Source of the DNA: Siderastrea radians
Lineage: Eukaryota > Cnidaria > Anthozoa > Scleractinia > Rhizangiidae
DNA length: 64,000 nucleotides
Direction: 5' to 3'
NCBI GenBank assembly: GCA_964017195.1
Contig: OZ024897.1
Span: 10,697,451 to 10,761,450, forward strand
This document shows, piece after piece, positions 23,201 to 34,698 of this stretch (positions are counted from its first letter, which is position 1; each line of letters begins with the position of its first letter). A program made the position numbers and the translations under genes. The notes below the pieces were generated by a model. The model was not told where the DNA came from and made no database searches. It saw only the letters and a program-made list of their open reading frames with translations.

Positions 23201-26200
23201 TCACTGATTTTTACTTTTTTTTTTATGTATTACCAAATCACAATTTGAAACTAATTAATAATAATTATCACTGGATGAGGCTGACCGTGATAGCCAATGG
23301 AATTGCATGTTTCGTTCGAATTCTGATTGGTTTTTGTGCTATTTTCGTTTGCTGTGATTGGCCAAATTACAGCACTCGATTACAACATCGTTCTACAAAC
23401 ATACCTTTCGGGAAATTCAAAATGCATTTTCTTAAACAAACAGTATCTTTTTAAAATTAAATACTTCAAAGCAACAGATGTGAACGAAAAAAGAAAAATT
23501 AAAGGTAATAAGTAAATAAGTTTTTCGAATCAGATCACTTCAAAGCAACAAAAGTAAGCCGGTAAAAGAAAAGAAAACCAAAGAAAAGGGACAAGGATGC
23601 TGCACAAAGCAAGGACAAAGTTATCGTACCCACCTTACCTTGAAAGTGCTGCATGGAGTTTTTCTAAGTTTGTGTTATCAAGAAAATTGCGTTCTTGAAA
23701 AACCTGCGTACAATTGGGTTTAAAAAGATGAAATCGTATTGTTTCCTTTGCGCATTGTATTAGGTCTACTTAATTACATTGCTATTTATTGTCTCTCGCT
23801 TTCCACATACGCAAGCTGGTTGCTTGTCTCCTTTTTATTACAATTTAAGACGATTTCCGCTCAACGTTCGAGCAGTAAGTGCAAAAATTAAGTTACCAAA
23901 AAAATACTTGCAGCACTGTCACATTTTGAGAACAGATAAGAAGAACTTATCGTTACTTTTGCTCCCAAGCTGACCCCGCGAGAGAAAATTGGATTTGAAG
24001 TTATCCATATTTCAATTAAAAAGACGCTTCATGTCAGTTCAAAACAAAATGGCGCCCGTTTTTAGCATACTATTACGAGATTTGAAATTAATTTTCTTGA
24101 GAATGCTTGAGAATTTCATCGCGGGGTCACTTGGGCAAGTGAACTAGAGTGAGATGTTTCAAATAGCATTCAAAATGTTACCGTGCTATGAGTAGTTTTT
24201 TGGTAAATATTTTTTGCACTTATTGCTCGAACGTTGAGCGGAATCTGTCTTAATAGCCTGGCATGTACACTTATGTGGTCTGATTTTGTTATCAGTTAGA
24301 ATGAGGTATACATGTACATAAACGCACTTCTCTCTAATACAGACACTAAATCACAGCTTCGAATGCGTTTGTTACCACGGGAGTTGCTGGTACTACCCCG
24401 CATCTCAATGTGCCGGAACACATGCAGGATCACCAAGAAACCTATGCTCGTAGGGTACACTCTCGAGAAATAAGGTGCATCCAGTTTTCTCGACCAAATT
24501 TTACCGTCTTATCTCTGGTTTGGTCAAAGCTATACTGGCTTCACGACTCGTCATGTAAAAGTGAAGGAATGGTAATTAATCATAGCAGCGGCTGTTTTGG
24601 AGCTCTCTTTCGTGGCACAAAAAGAAAATTAACCTGTAGCGCCCAGGGCTAGAAAGCGGGGATAAGCTCCGTCCGTGTGGGTGTCCTGTGGTTCTCTGTG
24701 ACTTAACCTTTTTACCCTGGGTGTAGACTTTCTCAAAAGTCCTTGGATTCTCATTTTGAGTTTTTCGCGCTTCCGAAAAAACAAACAAACAAACAAACAA
24801 ACAAAAAACTCTGAGCTCGACTTGTGGGCAAGTCTACCCTGGGTGGCTCAAAAGCTAGCCCTTACCGGATTTCTTCGTATTTCAAAGGCAATGAACTTCG
24901 TATCATGAATCAGTGGAAACAGCTCGTGAAGCTCGGATTTAAAGTCCTTAAAGCTTTCTGTCATAAAAAAACGAAGAAAAAGAAAAGAAAATATTCACAC
25001 TGATAAATTAGTCTACACAGAAAAAGAAACGAATGTAACTAGAACCAGTTGCAACATGTCAGCCAGCAAAACAGGTTTGCTGCGAAACCAGCAAGACAGG
25101 TTTTTTGAGAAACAGGAAAAACGGATTACTGTGAAACAACAAAACAGGTTGCTAGAAAACAAGGATTAAAATACAATCCTAAACAAACCAAATTTACCTG
25201 GTAAAGGTTTGTAGAACTTCTCATAGGTTAGCAACAAGTCTGTCAAAACATTGTGTCCTACAAGAGGCTGTTGGAAACGAAAAGGAACGAGTTAATTGAC
25301 GAGAAATTTTTTCAGCTAACTCGTATAAAGAAAGAGATTTCTATTAATTCTCTAGAACATGAAAGTGAAAATATAGCTAAATCACCGGACACAAATCTTA
25401 GTTTTGTCAAATAGTGATGTACTCAACAAAATCTGAAACAGTGAAATTATTTAGTTCACATCACGACAGTAAAAACAGCAAAGAACCCTGATACCTTTTT
25501 ACATGACGCTAAAACTTGGAAAATTCTTGAAAAACCAACCATTGCATTTAAAATTCTGTGGAAGAAAATTCACAAGTGTGCATGCAACATTAGTCTTTCT
25601 ATAGAACTACAATAGTCTAATTATAAATAAAATCACCCACCACAAGTGGTGGTGTTAAAAAGACTGTTACATAGGTCATGTTTTAACTCTTTGAGCCCGA
25701 TAGCAACAAGCATGCAATTTCTCCTCACAATATCATTACTTGATCAAACATGTAGGTGATGAGAACAAAGGAAATGATCATCAAAGACAAAAATGTCTTC
25801 ATGTTTAAGCAAATTCTCCCAACTAGTACTATGGGAAATATATGGAGAGCAATTAGGAGAACATGTATGTTAATGTCGGGGCTTAAAGGGTTGACAACCT
25901 GATGACACAGTGATCCCTGATAGTGTGATGTCATCCTCACAATCAAATAGTTCACTTCACACAGCTTAGCAGTGAGTAAATGAGTGGACTAAAATGTGAC
26001 TTTGAACCTTGTATGGAGCATTTTATAGCTAGACAGTGTCCATAGCCTAAGCCAATGGCTTAAGGCTGTACCATGCGATTACGAGACCTTATATCATAAT
26101 AAACAGGACATGAATAGTAAGAGTATTTATTAAATTAACCATAGAAAAGAGGTGAGCTAACTAGTAAACTAGACAAGGTTGCAACATACAACAATAAAGC

Positions 26201-29200
26201 CATGGATGAAAAGTACCAACAAAGAAAACAATGATACATTTATAAGCCAAAGTTACGAGTCTAACTAAAAGTACAGTACAAAATAGATACCCCTCAGGGT
26301 CAAAAGCGTCATGTTCCATTAACTGCATTTTACAATATATATATCTTATTAGATGTTTGGGTGTAAAGTATCGCCATATATTTTTACAAGTTGTGCTGTA
26401 TTTTGACGAGCCCGCAGGGCTCGTCAAAATACAAAGAACGAGTAAAAATATACGGCGATACTTCACACCGAAACATCTAACAAGAGATTTATTATCCAAC
26501 CTAACCTTTCTCAACCTTTTTCAGTAACTTGAAAGAAAACTACAAGAGTAACAGGATGAGCGCGCGCATGGTACTGTACAATAACCAACTGTACAATAAC
26601 AAACTGTACAATATCGTGTGATATTTGTACTCATTTCGCCCCCTTTCTTTACAATAACTAACACAGTTGGATAATAATTTGTCGTATTGTAAACCTTTCT
26701 ACATAACCTTTTGCTAAATCTAACAGAAAGGTCAAAGATGTAAGTGGACGTACTTTTCTTGCTCCTGGATGAGAAACTCCCTGTTACACTTGTGGTCAAA
26801 TTCAGTAGCTGTGGGCACTTTTGTCACTAGCACCTAAAAACAAAATCAAAAGTCAGCCTTTCACTAACTGGGGGGGGGGGGGGTCCTGTCACCCTGCTTT
26901 TTCAATTGCAAAATATTGCACAGTGTTATGTAATTTTCCCCTATTTCTTCCACTTTCCACCACCTTGGGAATTCCACTGTATGATATTACAGAGTTTCGA
27001 AATACACATAACCGATGGCAAACAAGTTCAGAATCAAATCTAAGAGTTAACGTTAATCAGCATGAGTTCAATCCTTGAGTTCCAGTTCCATGTGCTCATA
27101 AGGCAACAAAACTGAACATGCTCAGTAGTTTCACTGAATGTTGTCAAGTGTTATCACATAACCAAAATTTCAATTGAGGGAGGGTCCCCTAGAGTCCGTA
27201 CACCCACTTCCCACCCCCGCTACTCCTGTCCCCTGTACATCTCCTGCCCCCTTTTCTCCTGGGCTCCGGCCTCCCTGTCTCCATCACTACAGCTGTAAGC
27301 AGTTGATGGGGGACAAAGAGGAAAATCAGGCTACAACCCACACCCTTTTTCCAAGTCAACTTGTCCTTTCCATACCTATGCACTTTGTTTCTCTCTTTCC
27401 ACACCCAGTCGACGGGTACAACCTAAATGCATCCTAGCGTAAACCCATTGAACTTAACTTCCAAACTTAAGGTTCTAATGTACCATAATTTATTATATTT
27501 AACACCATACATGTATAAATTATATTTAAATAGAAATCAATAGACCATTTCCAAATTGTCTTGTACATATGTTTCAAAGTGAGTCCTGGTGCACAGTCTT
27601 TCACATGAAAATAAGTTTTCATTCACAAGCAAAAGAACCCTTATTTTCAGCTGAAAGGTTGTAAACTTGGCCTTGGTTCAAAAAAGAGGCACAAGACAAC
27701 TTAGAAATGGCCTATTTTCAAAATAATTAATTTTATTATTTAGACAAGAGTGTTTTAGTGGAAAAAAGACCACTTGTAAAGTTCATACGAAACTACATCT
27801 AGGACTCCAGTGGGGTATTTTCCATATCCTCACTAGTGAGGATGTCAATAGTGAGGATATCAATGACATCATTTCCCGCTTTTACACTGCTGTTTGTGCA
27901 AAAATACTCTTGTCTATATAATAAAAAGAAAATTATGTGGCAGCTTGAAGATATGAATTTTATTTTCTTATGGTCAAAAACAATATTTTCCTCACTGCGC
28001 TTGTTCGTAAAATATTGTTTTTGCCACTCGAAAATAAAATTCACGTCTTCGCTCCGCCGTGAAATATCCTCTATATATTGAAGTCAGTGGATCAATAATA
28101 TTATTTTCATTTCCGTGAAGCACATTGAGTTATTTCCATGATGGTGATTATCTTTTACCTTGAACTGATTCTTGGTATAACATTTGACACCTGAGAATCT
28201 TCTTTTTACTTCCTCAAGGAGAAGATACTGGGCTTGACCTGTAAATCAACATCACAAAGATTTAATCTCAAGAGAATCTTCCAATCAAAAAGGCTTTCTT
28301 TAAGTTTCCAACTTTGGCTACTTTACATTTTTAGCAGTCTTGCATAGAAAATAAAATTAAATTGGGCAAAGAAGAAGCTTCTCTGGTAAATAACACTGTA
28401 GAATAAATTAGCCATTCTAGGTTCAGTATGGCAAGCTGTGGTCTTAAGAAGACTGATAAAGACATTTTGTAATCTGGACAAATTCAAATTGGATACAAAA
28501 AGTCCTTCTTATACAGCCAAACATGTCCTGGAGTTGAAATGTGTCGATATCACTTTAATTCCTCGAATGTGTTTTGCTAAGCACAAAGAAAAAAATTCTT
28601 ACAGCTGCCAGGGCTTAATTCAATTTCATCTCCATCTTGTGCTGATGAAAGCCACTCTTCCAGCTTGACACAACATCTGTCCAGTACATCCTCATCTATT
28701 ACCCTGTAATGTGAAGGAAAACAGTGATATTATCCAGGATACTTTGTAGTCTTGTTACACCTTGTGCATGTGATAGTGTAATAGCCTGTAGATGCACAGA
28801 TAAATTAAAGCTGCACTAGAACCACAGGATACCCACACTGCCTGGATGGGATGCCAGAGCATAGCAGGGTAACTATCAAGCCTTTTGTTAGGAAGGTTCC
28901 CCAAATGGGTTAACCCTTTCAGCCCTAATAGTGATGAAAAGGAAATTTCTCTTTACGTTATTAACTATTTGGTCAAACATTCAGGGGATGAGAATAAAGG
29001 AGGTGATCACCAAAAGATATCGTGTCTTGATATGAAACAAATTCTCCTTACAAGAAAGGATCAAAAGAAATGTATGGAGAACAGAAAGGAGAATATACAT
29101 GTTCACATTCAGGGCCTAAAGGGTTAATGGCACCCAAATATACTGCTATACACCTGGGTGGGCGGAAAGAGAACAAGTTGACGGATCAAATCAAACAATT

Positions 29201-32200
29201 ACTGGTTTAGCATAAACACACAAAAAAAGACTGCCACAGATGTTTACCTTAAAGTTTGTGCCTGAAAACTTGTATGCACATCACCATTTGTGTGATGCTT
29301 TTGCAGTAAAGCCACCTGTTGTGAAAGAAAATGTACCAAAAAAATGGCTCTGTGGCATTGTTTCATAAATTAAGTTTCTTTTCTCAAATTGGTTCTTTAG
29401 AAGTGACTTGCTTTCGATTATTTTTTACCCCCAAATTTTAGTAGCTATGTCTCTAACTAGTGGTCAAAATAGTTTTTTAAATTTATATTCTGATTTTCAA
29501 TGCAGTGTAGCCCCTCCTTTTCAGTTTGTAAACATGTCTAAACATGGCATGGCTTATCGGGCATAACACAAATTAAAACAGTTCTAGGTTCATTGTAAGT
29601 TGCTTTTTAATGTATTATTTAAAATCTACATACCTGGTCATTGTTTAGGTAAGGAACTCCATTGTATATGAACTGCAAATTATAGTAAATTCAATTTGTT
29701 AAAACAGTTGGAAGAGTTAGTCAATGATAAAAATAATTTATTTTTATCAAGTTCTAATATTTTTTTAGGTTTGCACTGCCTTAGGAATTAACTCTCCATT
29801 GAATCACATGAAACAAGCCTAGGAGCATTAACCCTGGCCGTTGTATCCCACCTGAAACCTGAGAGTACAAAAATATTGGTGTCACTCAAGACATGAGCCC
29901 ATGCGACATAACCTGGAAGTCTGGGAAAAGTTGCTTAGTCACAAAAAAGGGCATTACTAGACCAGGGATTGCCATATTGGCAGCGGCCAGCTAATTACCC
30001 ATTAAGTGAAGCCTTTCCACAGGTGATGGGCCTTGCTGTGGTGGGGAAGCTTGGGGAAGCCCTTTTGTTACCATCAATAGTTCTTCATTACCTTGTTAAA
30101 GTCAAAGTTATGCTGGCATAAAAATTCCAGGCTTGATGCCTGTTAATAAAAAACAATAAAATATTTTAATGGAAAAATAGACAAATAAAATCAAGGTACA
30201 GTTTTATTGCATGAAAATTTAGAATGGCATTGATCAGTCAAAACTGTTAGTTATGAGGATAGATACCGGTACACAGTGTTATGCAAAAAAAATGAGTGTC
30301 TTTAATAGGCTTTGTAAAATGGAATTGCCCCAAATGCACTCTTTTTTGCCCGTTATACAGTTAGGTAGTTTGATCATCATGCATCAAACAAACTTTTTAT
30401 ATTTCCAGTGTTTCATTTTTGAACTGAAGTCCAAATACGTTAATCTCAGAATATTACTTTTCTTAAAAGCCCAAAGATTTGCTTGGTTGTCGTTTTCCAA
30501 GCTGAAGATCAAGAGAGAACACAGGATGTATTCAGTCTGCTTGTCGATTTGTTTGAGTTTTTAGAAGATGTCTGGTAATTCAGAACCAAATAAGATATTC
30601 AGCCTCTTATCCTTAAAGGAGAACGTTGCAAATAAACCAGTTAATATTACCTGACTAAGAAATCTGCAATCTACAGGTCCAAATGAATGAGGAAATAAAA
30701 AGAAATTGTATGTGTATGCTACATATCTGTTGATGAAGAAAAATAGAATATACTATCACAAGCATAATCTCAATAAATTCTAAATTTTCCTTTGAATTTC
30801 ATAACCACAGGAATGCTTTTCTTTGACTTTAAAATTATGCAATAACATTTCCCCAGCTACTGTATATGATGGTGATGATGTTATTTGGGAGCTTCATTGC
30901 ATTGATTTAAAGGAAATTTTGTACACTGAACTGCAGAGCATGTTTACTAGTAGACAAAGAAAAGTTATTGAAAGGTAAGACTGTTAACTTCTATAAGATT
31001 ATGGAAACACTGATTGAGCAACTAGGATGTCTTGCTATTCTAAATAGAAACATGGAAAAATATGTTGTCTATTTTCTGTTGACAATAACTCAAGGAAAAT
31101 TTACTTTTTCCAAATCAGCTTGCATTCAGTTAGAGTGCTCATCTACTTGGGTCATTTTATAGATAATAATGATAATGATATGTGGAACAGATATAGATTG
31201 CATAAATGGTAAAGATAAAACAGGAAGTTAAATGGTAACATACTTGTTGGAATCCTCTTTAGACTGAACAAAGGCTGTTAATCCTGTGAGAAAGAAAAGT
31301 GAAAAGAAAAATTCATTGTACTGTAGATACTGTAAGCAACAAACAGGAGCATGACTATATATGGGCAAGTGCTAGATAAAAAACATTCCCCATCACTTAC
31401 CAAACTGGCTGATCAGAAACTGAGAAGCAGTTTTCTTTAATTTCTTATATCGGGTCTCAGGATCATCAAACAGGCTGGGAACAAAGATCAAATTTCACTC
31501 AATTTTTTCAAATTTAAATTTCTATAATTGTAAACATATAAATTCAAGCCTGATATTGCATTACTTCTGAAAGGCTCAAAACTAAATATAAAGTTAAATT
31601 TTATCATTGGACATAACTTAGTCATTCATCTGGATAACATGACGTCGTAACATGGGATGGTGAGGTCATTTTTACTGGGAAAGCTAGGTTGAATCTGTTT
31701 TTCTGAGACAATAGAAGTACAGTTAGAGGGTCTACATGTGGTAAGTATATTCTGGTTAACCTTGCATGCAACAGTGGAGGATGTGTTGGGGACCTTCACT
31801 GTGATCATGGTTAGCACCAGTGGAATGTGACGTTCCAGAAAAAATTCATACCCACCCCATGGAAGGTCATTGGAAATTTGTAGGGGAAGGGGGTATTAAA
31901 AGCCAAAATCTTAGAAGCAAAGTATGAAGCTAAACTGGAATTTCTTGGGGGAGGGAGGGGGGGGTGCAAAATGAAAACCTTAAGTGGGGGGAGTATGGAT
32001 ATTTTCTGGAACTACACAATACATGTACTTTATGGCTGTCAAATCCCCAAGCTCCTATACACTGATAGCCTTTACACAACTGACTAACGGCAGGGGAAGG
32101 GACTAAGTTAAAGTCAGAAACAGGCTGCAAGTGGTTGACACACCCGGAAGGTATCTCCAGTTGCTATAGGGTGAAAAAACAAGCAGTATTATTATTGGAA

Positions 32201-34598
32201 GGGATGCTTGTCTATTGCGGGGATACCCCCCAACATTTATACACTCAGGTAAGCATGAGTAGAGAGAGACCGCTCCATAGGAAGGGACAGTGGAACCTCG
32301 ATTTAGCGAACCTCTATATATGTAACGAAGTCCTCGGTATAACAAACAATATTCTTCAGCCCAGTAATAGTAAAACTGTGTATTTCACCTGTCTGCGGGG
32401 TCAAGGCGTATATAATATATGCATGTATATGGAAAAGTACCCCGATATAACGAACCCTCAATATTACAAACCAATTTCCTCAGTCCCTTGGCACTTTGTT
32501 AAATCAAGGTTTCACTGTATTGGTTAATGGGCCTAGTGACTGTTGGTCACAAAGCCCAATGAGCACCAAATTTGTACACACATCAATAATGGGCTATTCC
32601 ATTTAATATCTGCACCCCCCAGATTGAGGAACAGTGGAATTCTTCAGGGGTAAGGGATAAAAGTGGTGGAATTCTTCATTGGTAAAGGCTAGAAGCTGGG
32701 GAATTCTTTAGGGGGAAGACCCATAATTATTATAAGTGGAATTCTTCAGGGGTAAACAGAGATTTCATGGAATTCTTCAGGGGCACACCCATTTCTTAAT
32801 GAAGTCTTCAGGGGTAACACATTTAAATGGAATTCTTTAGGGGTAAGAGGGAAAAGTCATTCCTCAACCGGGAGGTGCGGATATTAAGACGGATTCCGCT
32901 CAACGTTCGAGCAATAAGTGCAAAAAATATTTACCAAGAAACTTCTCATAGCACGGTAACATTTTAAATGCTATTTGAAACATCTCACTCTAGTTCACTT
33001 GCCCAAGTGACCCTGCGATGAAATTCTCAAGCATTCTCAAGAAAATTAATAATTTTCAAATCTTGTAAAAGTATGCTAAAAACGGGCGCCATTTTGCTTT
33101 GAACTGACATGAAGCGTCTTTTTAAATATGGATAACTTCAAATCCAATTTTCTCTCGCGGGGTCAGCTTGGGAGCAAAAGTAACGATAAGTTCTTCTTAT
33201 CTGTTCTCAAAATATGAGAGTGCTGCAAGTATTTTTTTGTTAACTTAATTTTTGCACTTACTGCTCGAACGTTGAGCGGGCATCGTCCTTAATGGAATAA
33301 CCCAATATTGATTTGGACAAATTTTCAAGTACGAGTAACCCTTCATTTAAAACATTCATTAAAAGAAATAGCATGTTACCTTGGTTGAGAACCATCAGTT
33401 GTGTAAAGACCTGTAAATTCTGTATCAATAGCTACAAAGTAATAAAAAGTACATAAACAATAGAATTGAACCGAAAATATTTGGTAAGAAATGTATAAAA
33501 GTGTTTGAACATGAATATATCTCGATATTGAATGTGTGCGCGCAGAAACAAGGAAAATGCGAACAGTCAGTGTGGGATATTTACGTTTTATAGCTGAAGT
33601 TTGAATGTGGAAGTACTGAGCATTATAAAAGTTTTGAAAATAAAATATCTAAGGGAAAATACACGTGCTTCTTTCTCCGACTAGCCGGCATTGCTGTTGG
33701 TTATTATAACAGAAAGGTTTATTTGTTTAGCATGTGAAATCTTCCTCTCAGAAACAAATATTTCCTATATTTCCGACAGGGTAGAGCGCATTGTTGAATC
33801 TACTAGTAACTCTTTAGAATTAAACAACTCAGGAGATCAGGAAGTGGATAGCCAACAGCAAGAAGCTGAAGAAACGATACCTGAGTCAAGTACTTCTCAA
33901 TACGGACGGAAAAGGACACAAGTCCTCTGAGAAAAACTATGTGCCATGGCATAATATACATATAGAAATGTAACCTAGTACCTATAATAAAACACCAAAT
34001 TAAATCAAAGTAGGCGAAAAGAAAAACTTAATCTGTAAGAACAATGGAAAACAACATCACAAAAATTCTCATTAAAAATTGTGGAAAAGATGTGTGACCC
34101 TCCCTTGAATAGCTCACATGAGGTATGGCCCTCCCCTTTTGGAGCTCACTTTCACTGATGACTCTCCCCTCTGAGGTCCCAGCCCCCCCCCCCCCCCCCC
34201 CCAACGTACCTTCCCTAGGGTGAACCCCCTTTTTGCATACAACACTTCCTGGAAGAACCCATCCATTTCACAATACCAACCTCGTTTTTGGCTCATGGAT
34301 TGTTATTAACTGTATATAACCTAACTTCCTTTCCGTCATTGGGAAGAAAAAAGACTTTGATCACTAATGGAGATGAACAGAACTAGTAGGTGCACGTGAA
34401 AGCAAAACTTCATATGCACGCCATAGCTGCGTTGATTTTGCTGATCAGACTAGATTTCATTCACTATCCGCACAGAACATGATCAGCACTGTTGGTTTCT
34501 ATAACTAAAGCCTACTCACCCACGAAGGCACTTTCTTCGATAGCCCTCTTGATCTCAGGAAAGAGGTCCTCAAAGTTGTTTCGCACAACTTCGACCAT
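16856..34598 (-). CDS. PNLDC1: PNLDC1-like poly(A)-specific ribonuclease domain protein (piRNA 3' trimmer family)
   Basis: Twenty-three exons give 533 residues: 34520-34598, 33380-33431, 31401-31474, 31244-31283, 30651-30726, 30092-30139, 29634-29672, 29248-29315, 28603-28703, 28159-28238, 26754-26833, 25495-25555, 25198-25267, 24866-24957, 23639-23703, 22852-22919, 22703-22756, 22482-22524, 21327-21423, 19374-19463, 18331-18419, 17444-17515 and 16856-16919. All use GT-AG and the frame closes (1,602 nt). It is a CAF1/PARN-type DEDDh 3'-5' exonuclease. Catalytic residues are visible: D29 and E31 (AIDTEFTGLY), D276 (PLVGHNVLTDLL), H371 and D376 (HEAGYDSFLSG). The last 20 residues form a hydrophobic tail (GTAMVVSGVAIFLW), like the C-terminal membrane anchor of animal PNLDC1 and silkworm Trimmer. 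The tail, the length and the lack of R3H/RRM domains favour PNLDC1 over PARN. In other animals this enzyme trims pre-piRNA 3' ends at the mitochondrial surface. Exon 22 could use a downstream AG, but this choice best matches the family. Confidence 0.93.
17820..18130. repeat. G-rich minisatellite, unit close to GGGGGTTCGAGATAGC
   Basis: About 16-18 imperfect 17-20 bp units lie in the intron between PNLDC1-like exons 21 and 22. The preceding 100 bases (17700-17780) contain GTTATCTC and GAGATAAC motifs, so the array may have grown from an inverted-repeat element end. The minus-strand frame over it, a repeat of Tyr-Leu-Glu-Pro-Pro, is not a real protein. Confidence 0.85.
18669..19100. mobile_element. 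Inverted-repeat element (CGTAAAAGCTC ends)
   Basis: The left end, CGTAAAAGCTCTATTAAGC, pairs with the reverse complement of the right end (GCTTAAAAGAGCTTTTACG). The interior repeats GGGGGGCTTAATAGAGA motifs near both ends. No coding capacity was seen. It sits in the intron between PNLDC1-like exons 20 and 21. Confidence 0.6.
20028..20263 (+). pseudogene. RecQ-like helicase N-terminal fragment, frameshifted at Walker A
   Basis: From ATG 20028 the frame encodes about 54 residues ending RGDLLAVLSTGFG, matching the start of a RecQ-type DEAD/DEAH helicase core (motif 0 followed by motif I, normally TGFGKS). A 14-bp insertion (TGGGGGCGATTTGG, partly repeating GATTTGG) shifts the frame. In the shifted frame the helicase continues (KSLIFQVLALAKEGCVLIVI) to about 20263 and then loses similarity. 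The fragment is antisense to the PNLDC1-like gene inside its intron. It cannot make a working ATPase. It is probably a scrap of a multi-copy helicase carried by the surrounding element. Confidence 0.75.
20556..20653. repeat. 98-bp palindrome (TAGACTGCGAGCAGTCTC ends)
   Basis: The arms TAGACTGCGAGCAGTCTC and GAGACTGCTCGCAGTCTA pair almost perfectly, as do the inner GCTCTAAAATC and GATTTTAGAGC, leaving a loop of about 30 bases. It is nested inside the fold-back element at 19788-21178. Confidence 0.8.
21513..22066. mobile_element. TTAA-flanked inverted-repeat element (GGCCCAGTAATACGGGC ends)
   Basis: TTAA occurs at 21513-21516 and 22063-22066, immediately outside inverted repeats of about 50 bp (CCCAGTAATACGGGCACC on the left, GTTGCCCGTATTACTGGG on the right). 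The interior has more matched motifs (TGTGCAACTTGTCG, AATGTTGCG). No transposase is present. A TTAA duplication points to piggyBac-type mobilisation. It lies in the intron between PNLDC1-like exons 18 and 19. Confidence 0.75.
23845..24253. mobile_element. TTAA-flanked inverted-repeat element, 409 bp, copy 1
   Basis: TTAA flanks both ends. The inverted repeat is about 40 bp (left TTCCGCTCAACGTTCGAGCA, right its near-perfect complement). It has the same sequence as the copy at 32884-33292 but in the opposite orientation. It is non-coding and sits in the intron between PNLDC1-like exons 14 and 15. Confidence 0.8.
25683..25894. mobile_element. TTAA-type MITE, CCCTTT family, copy B
   Basis: The left end reads TTAACTCTTTGAGCCC and the right end GGGGCTTAAAGGGTTGA, an imperfect inverted repeat of about 15 bp beside a decayed TTAA duplication. 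It lies in the intron between PNLDC1-like exons 11 and 12. Confidence 0.65.
26349..26480. repeat. 132-bp palindrome in intron
   Basis: The arms TTAGATGTTTGGGTGTAAAG and CTTCACACCGAAACATCTAA pair. The central part GTATTTTGACGAGCCC / GGGCTCGTCAAAATAC is almost perfect. Just outside, ATTATCCAAC (about 26491) and GTTGGATAAT (about 26668) form another inverted pair, so the palindrome may be one end of a larger element reaching about 26.7 kb. Confidence 0.75.
27733..28080. mobile_element. Non-coding interspersed element, copy 1 (TTATTATTTAGACAAGAGT)
   Basis: Bases 27733-27924 are bounded by an inverted pair (TTATTATTTAGACAAGAGT and ACTCTTGTCTATATAATAA). A second hairpin follows, built on GAATTTTATTTTC and GAAAATAAAATTC. 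The whole block recurs in reverse orientation at 41150-41454. Both carry the palindrome ATCCTCACTAGTGAGGAT or a close variant. It lies between PNLDC1-like exons 10 and 11. Confidence 0.7.
28910..29127. mobile_element. TTAA-type MITE, CCCTTT family, copy C
   Basis: TTAACCCTTTCAGCCCTAA at the left and AGGGCCTAAAGGGTTAA at the right form an inverted repeat with intact TTAA on both sides. It lies in the intron between PNLDC1-like exons 8 and 9. Confidence 0.8.
32288..32517. mobile_element. CAGTG-ended inverted-repeat element (pogo/Tigger-like MITE)
   Basis: The left end CAGTGGAACCTCGATTTAGC pairs imperfectly with the right end GTTAAATCAAGGTTTCACTG. TA follows the right end; the left flank has decayed. 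CAGTG with a CTCGATTTA-type end is characteristic of pogo/Tigger-type DNA transposons. It is 230 bp and non-coding. Confidence 0.65.
32590..33304. mobile_element. Inverted-repeat element interrupted by a TTAA element
   Basis: The left end TGGGCTATTCCATTTAATAT continues into CTGCACCCCCC. The matching right end is split: GGGAGGTGCGGATAT at about 32869-32883, then the TTAA element (32884-33292), then TGGAATAACCCA to 33304. The interior carries seven or so spaced copies of GGAATTCTTCAGGGG. It lies in the intron between PNLDC1-like exons 2 and 3. Confidence 0.75.
32884..33292. mobile_element. TTAA-flanked inverted-repeat element, 409 bp, copy 2 (nested)
   Basis: It is the same element as 23845-24253 in inverted orientation, with TTAA at 32884-32887 and 33289-33292. 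It is inserted into the right terminal repeat of the element at 32590-33304. Confidence 0.82.
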
Positions 34599-34698
34599 TA
34601 TCAACCAGGCGAAACAACAACGATGAGTTGAGTGGACTGGGATCGAAATACGCAATAGTCACGTGAACAACATTTTCTAATTCCCGCCAAATTTCAAG
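34599..34698. promoter_or_regulatory. Likely bidirectional promoter between divergent genes
   Basis: Only 100 bases separate the ATG of the PNLDC1-like gene (minus, 34598) from the ATG of the XRCC1-like gene (plus, 34699, context CAAGATGG). The interval includes CACGTGA and CGCCAAATTTC. No TATA box is evident at a suitable distance. A shared promoter is inferred from the spacing alone, and either 5' UTR could start further inside the other gene. Confidence 0.6.
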
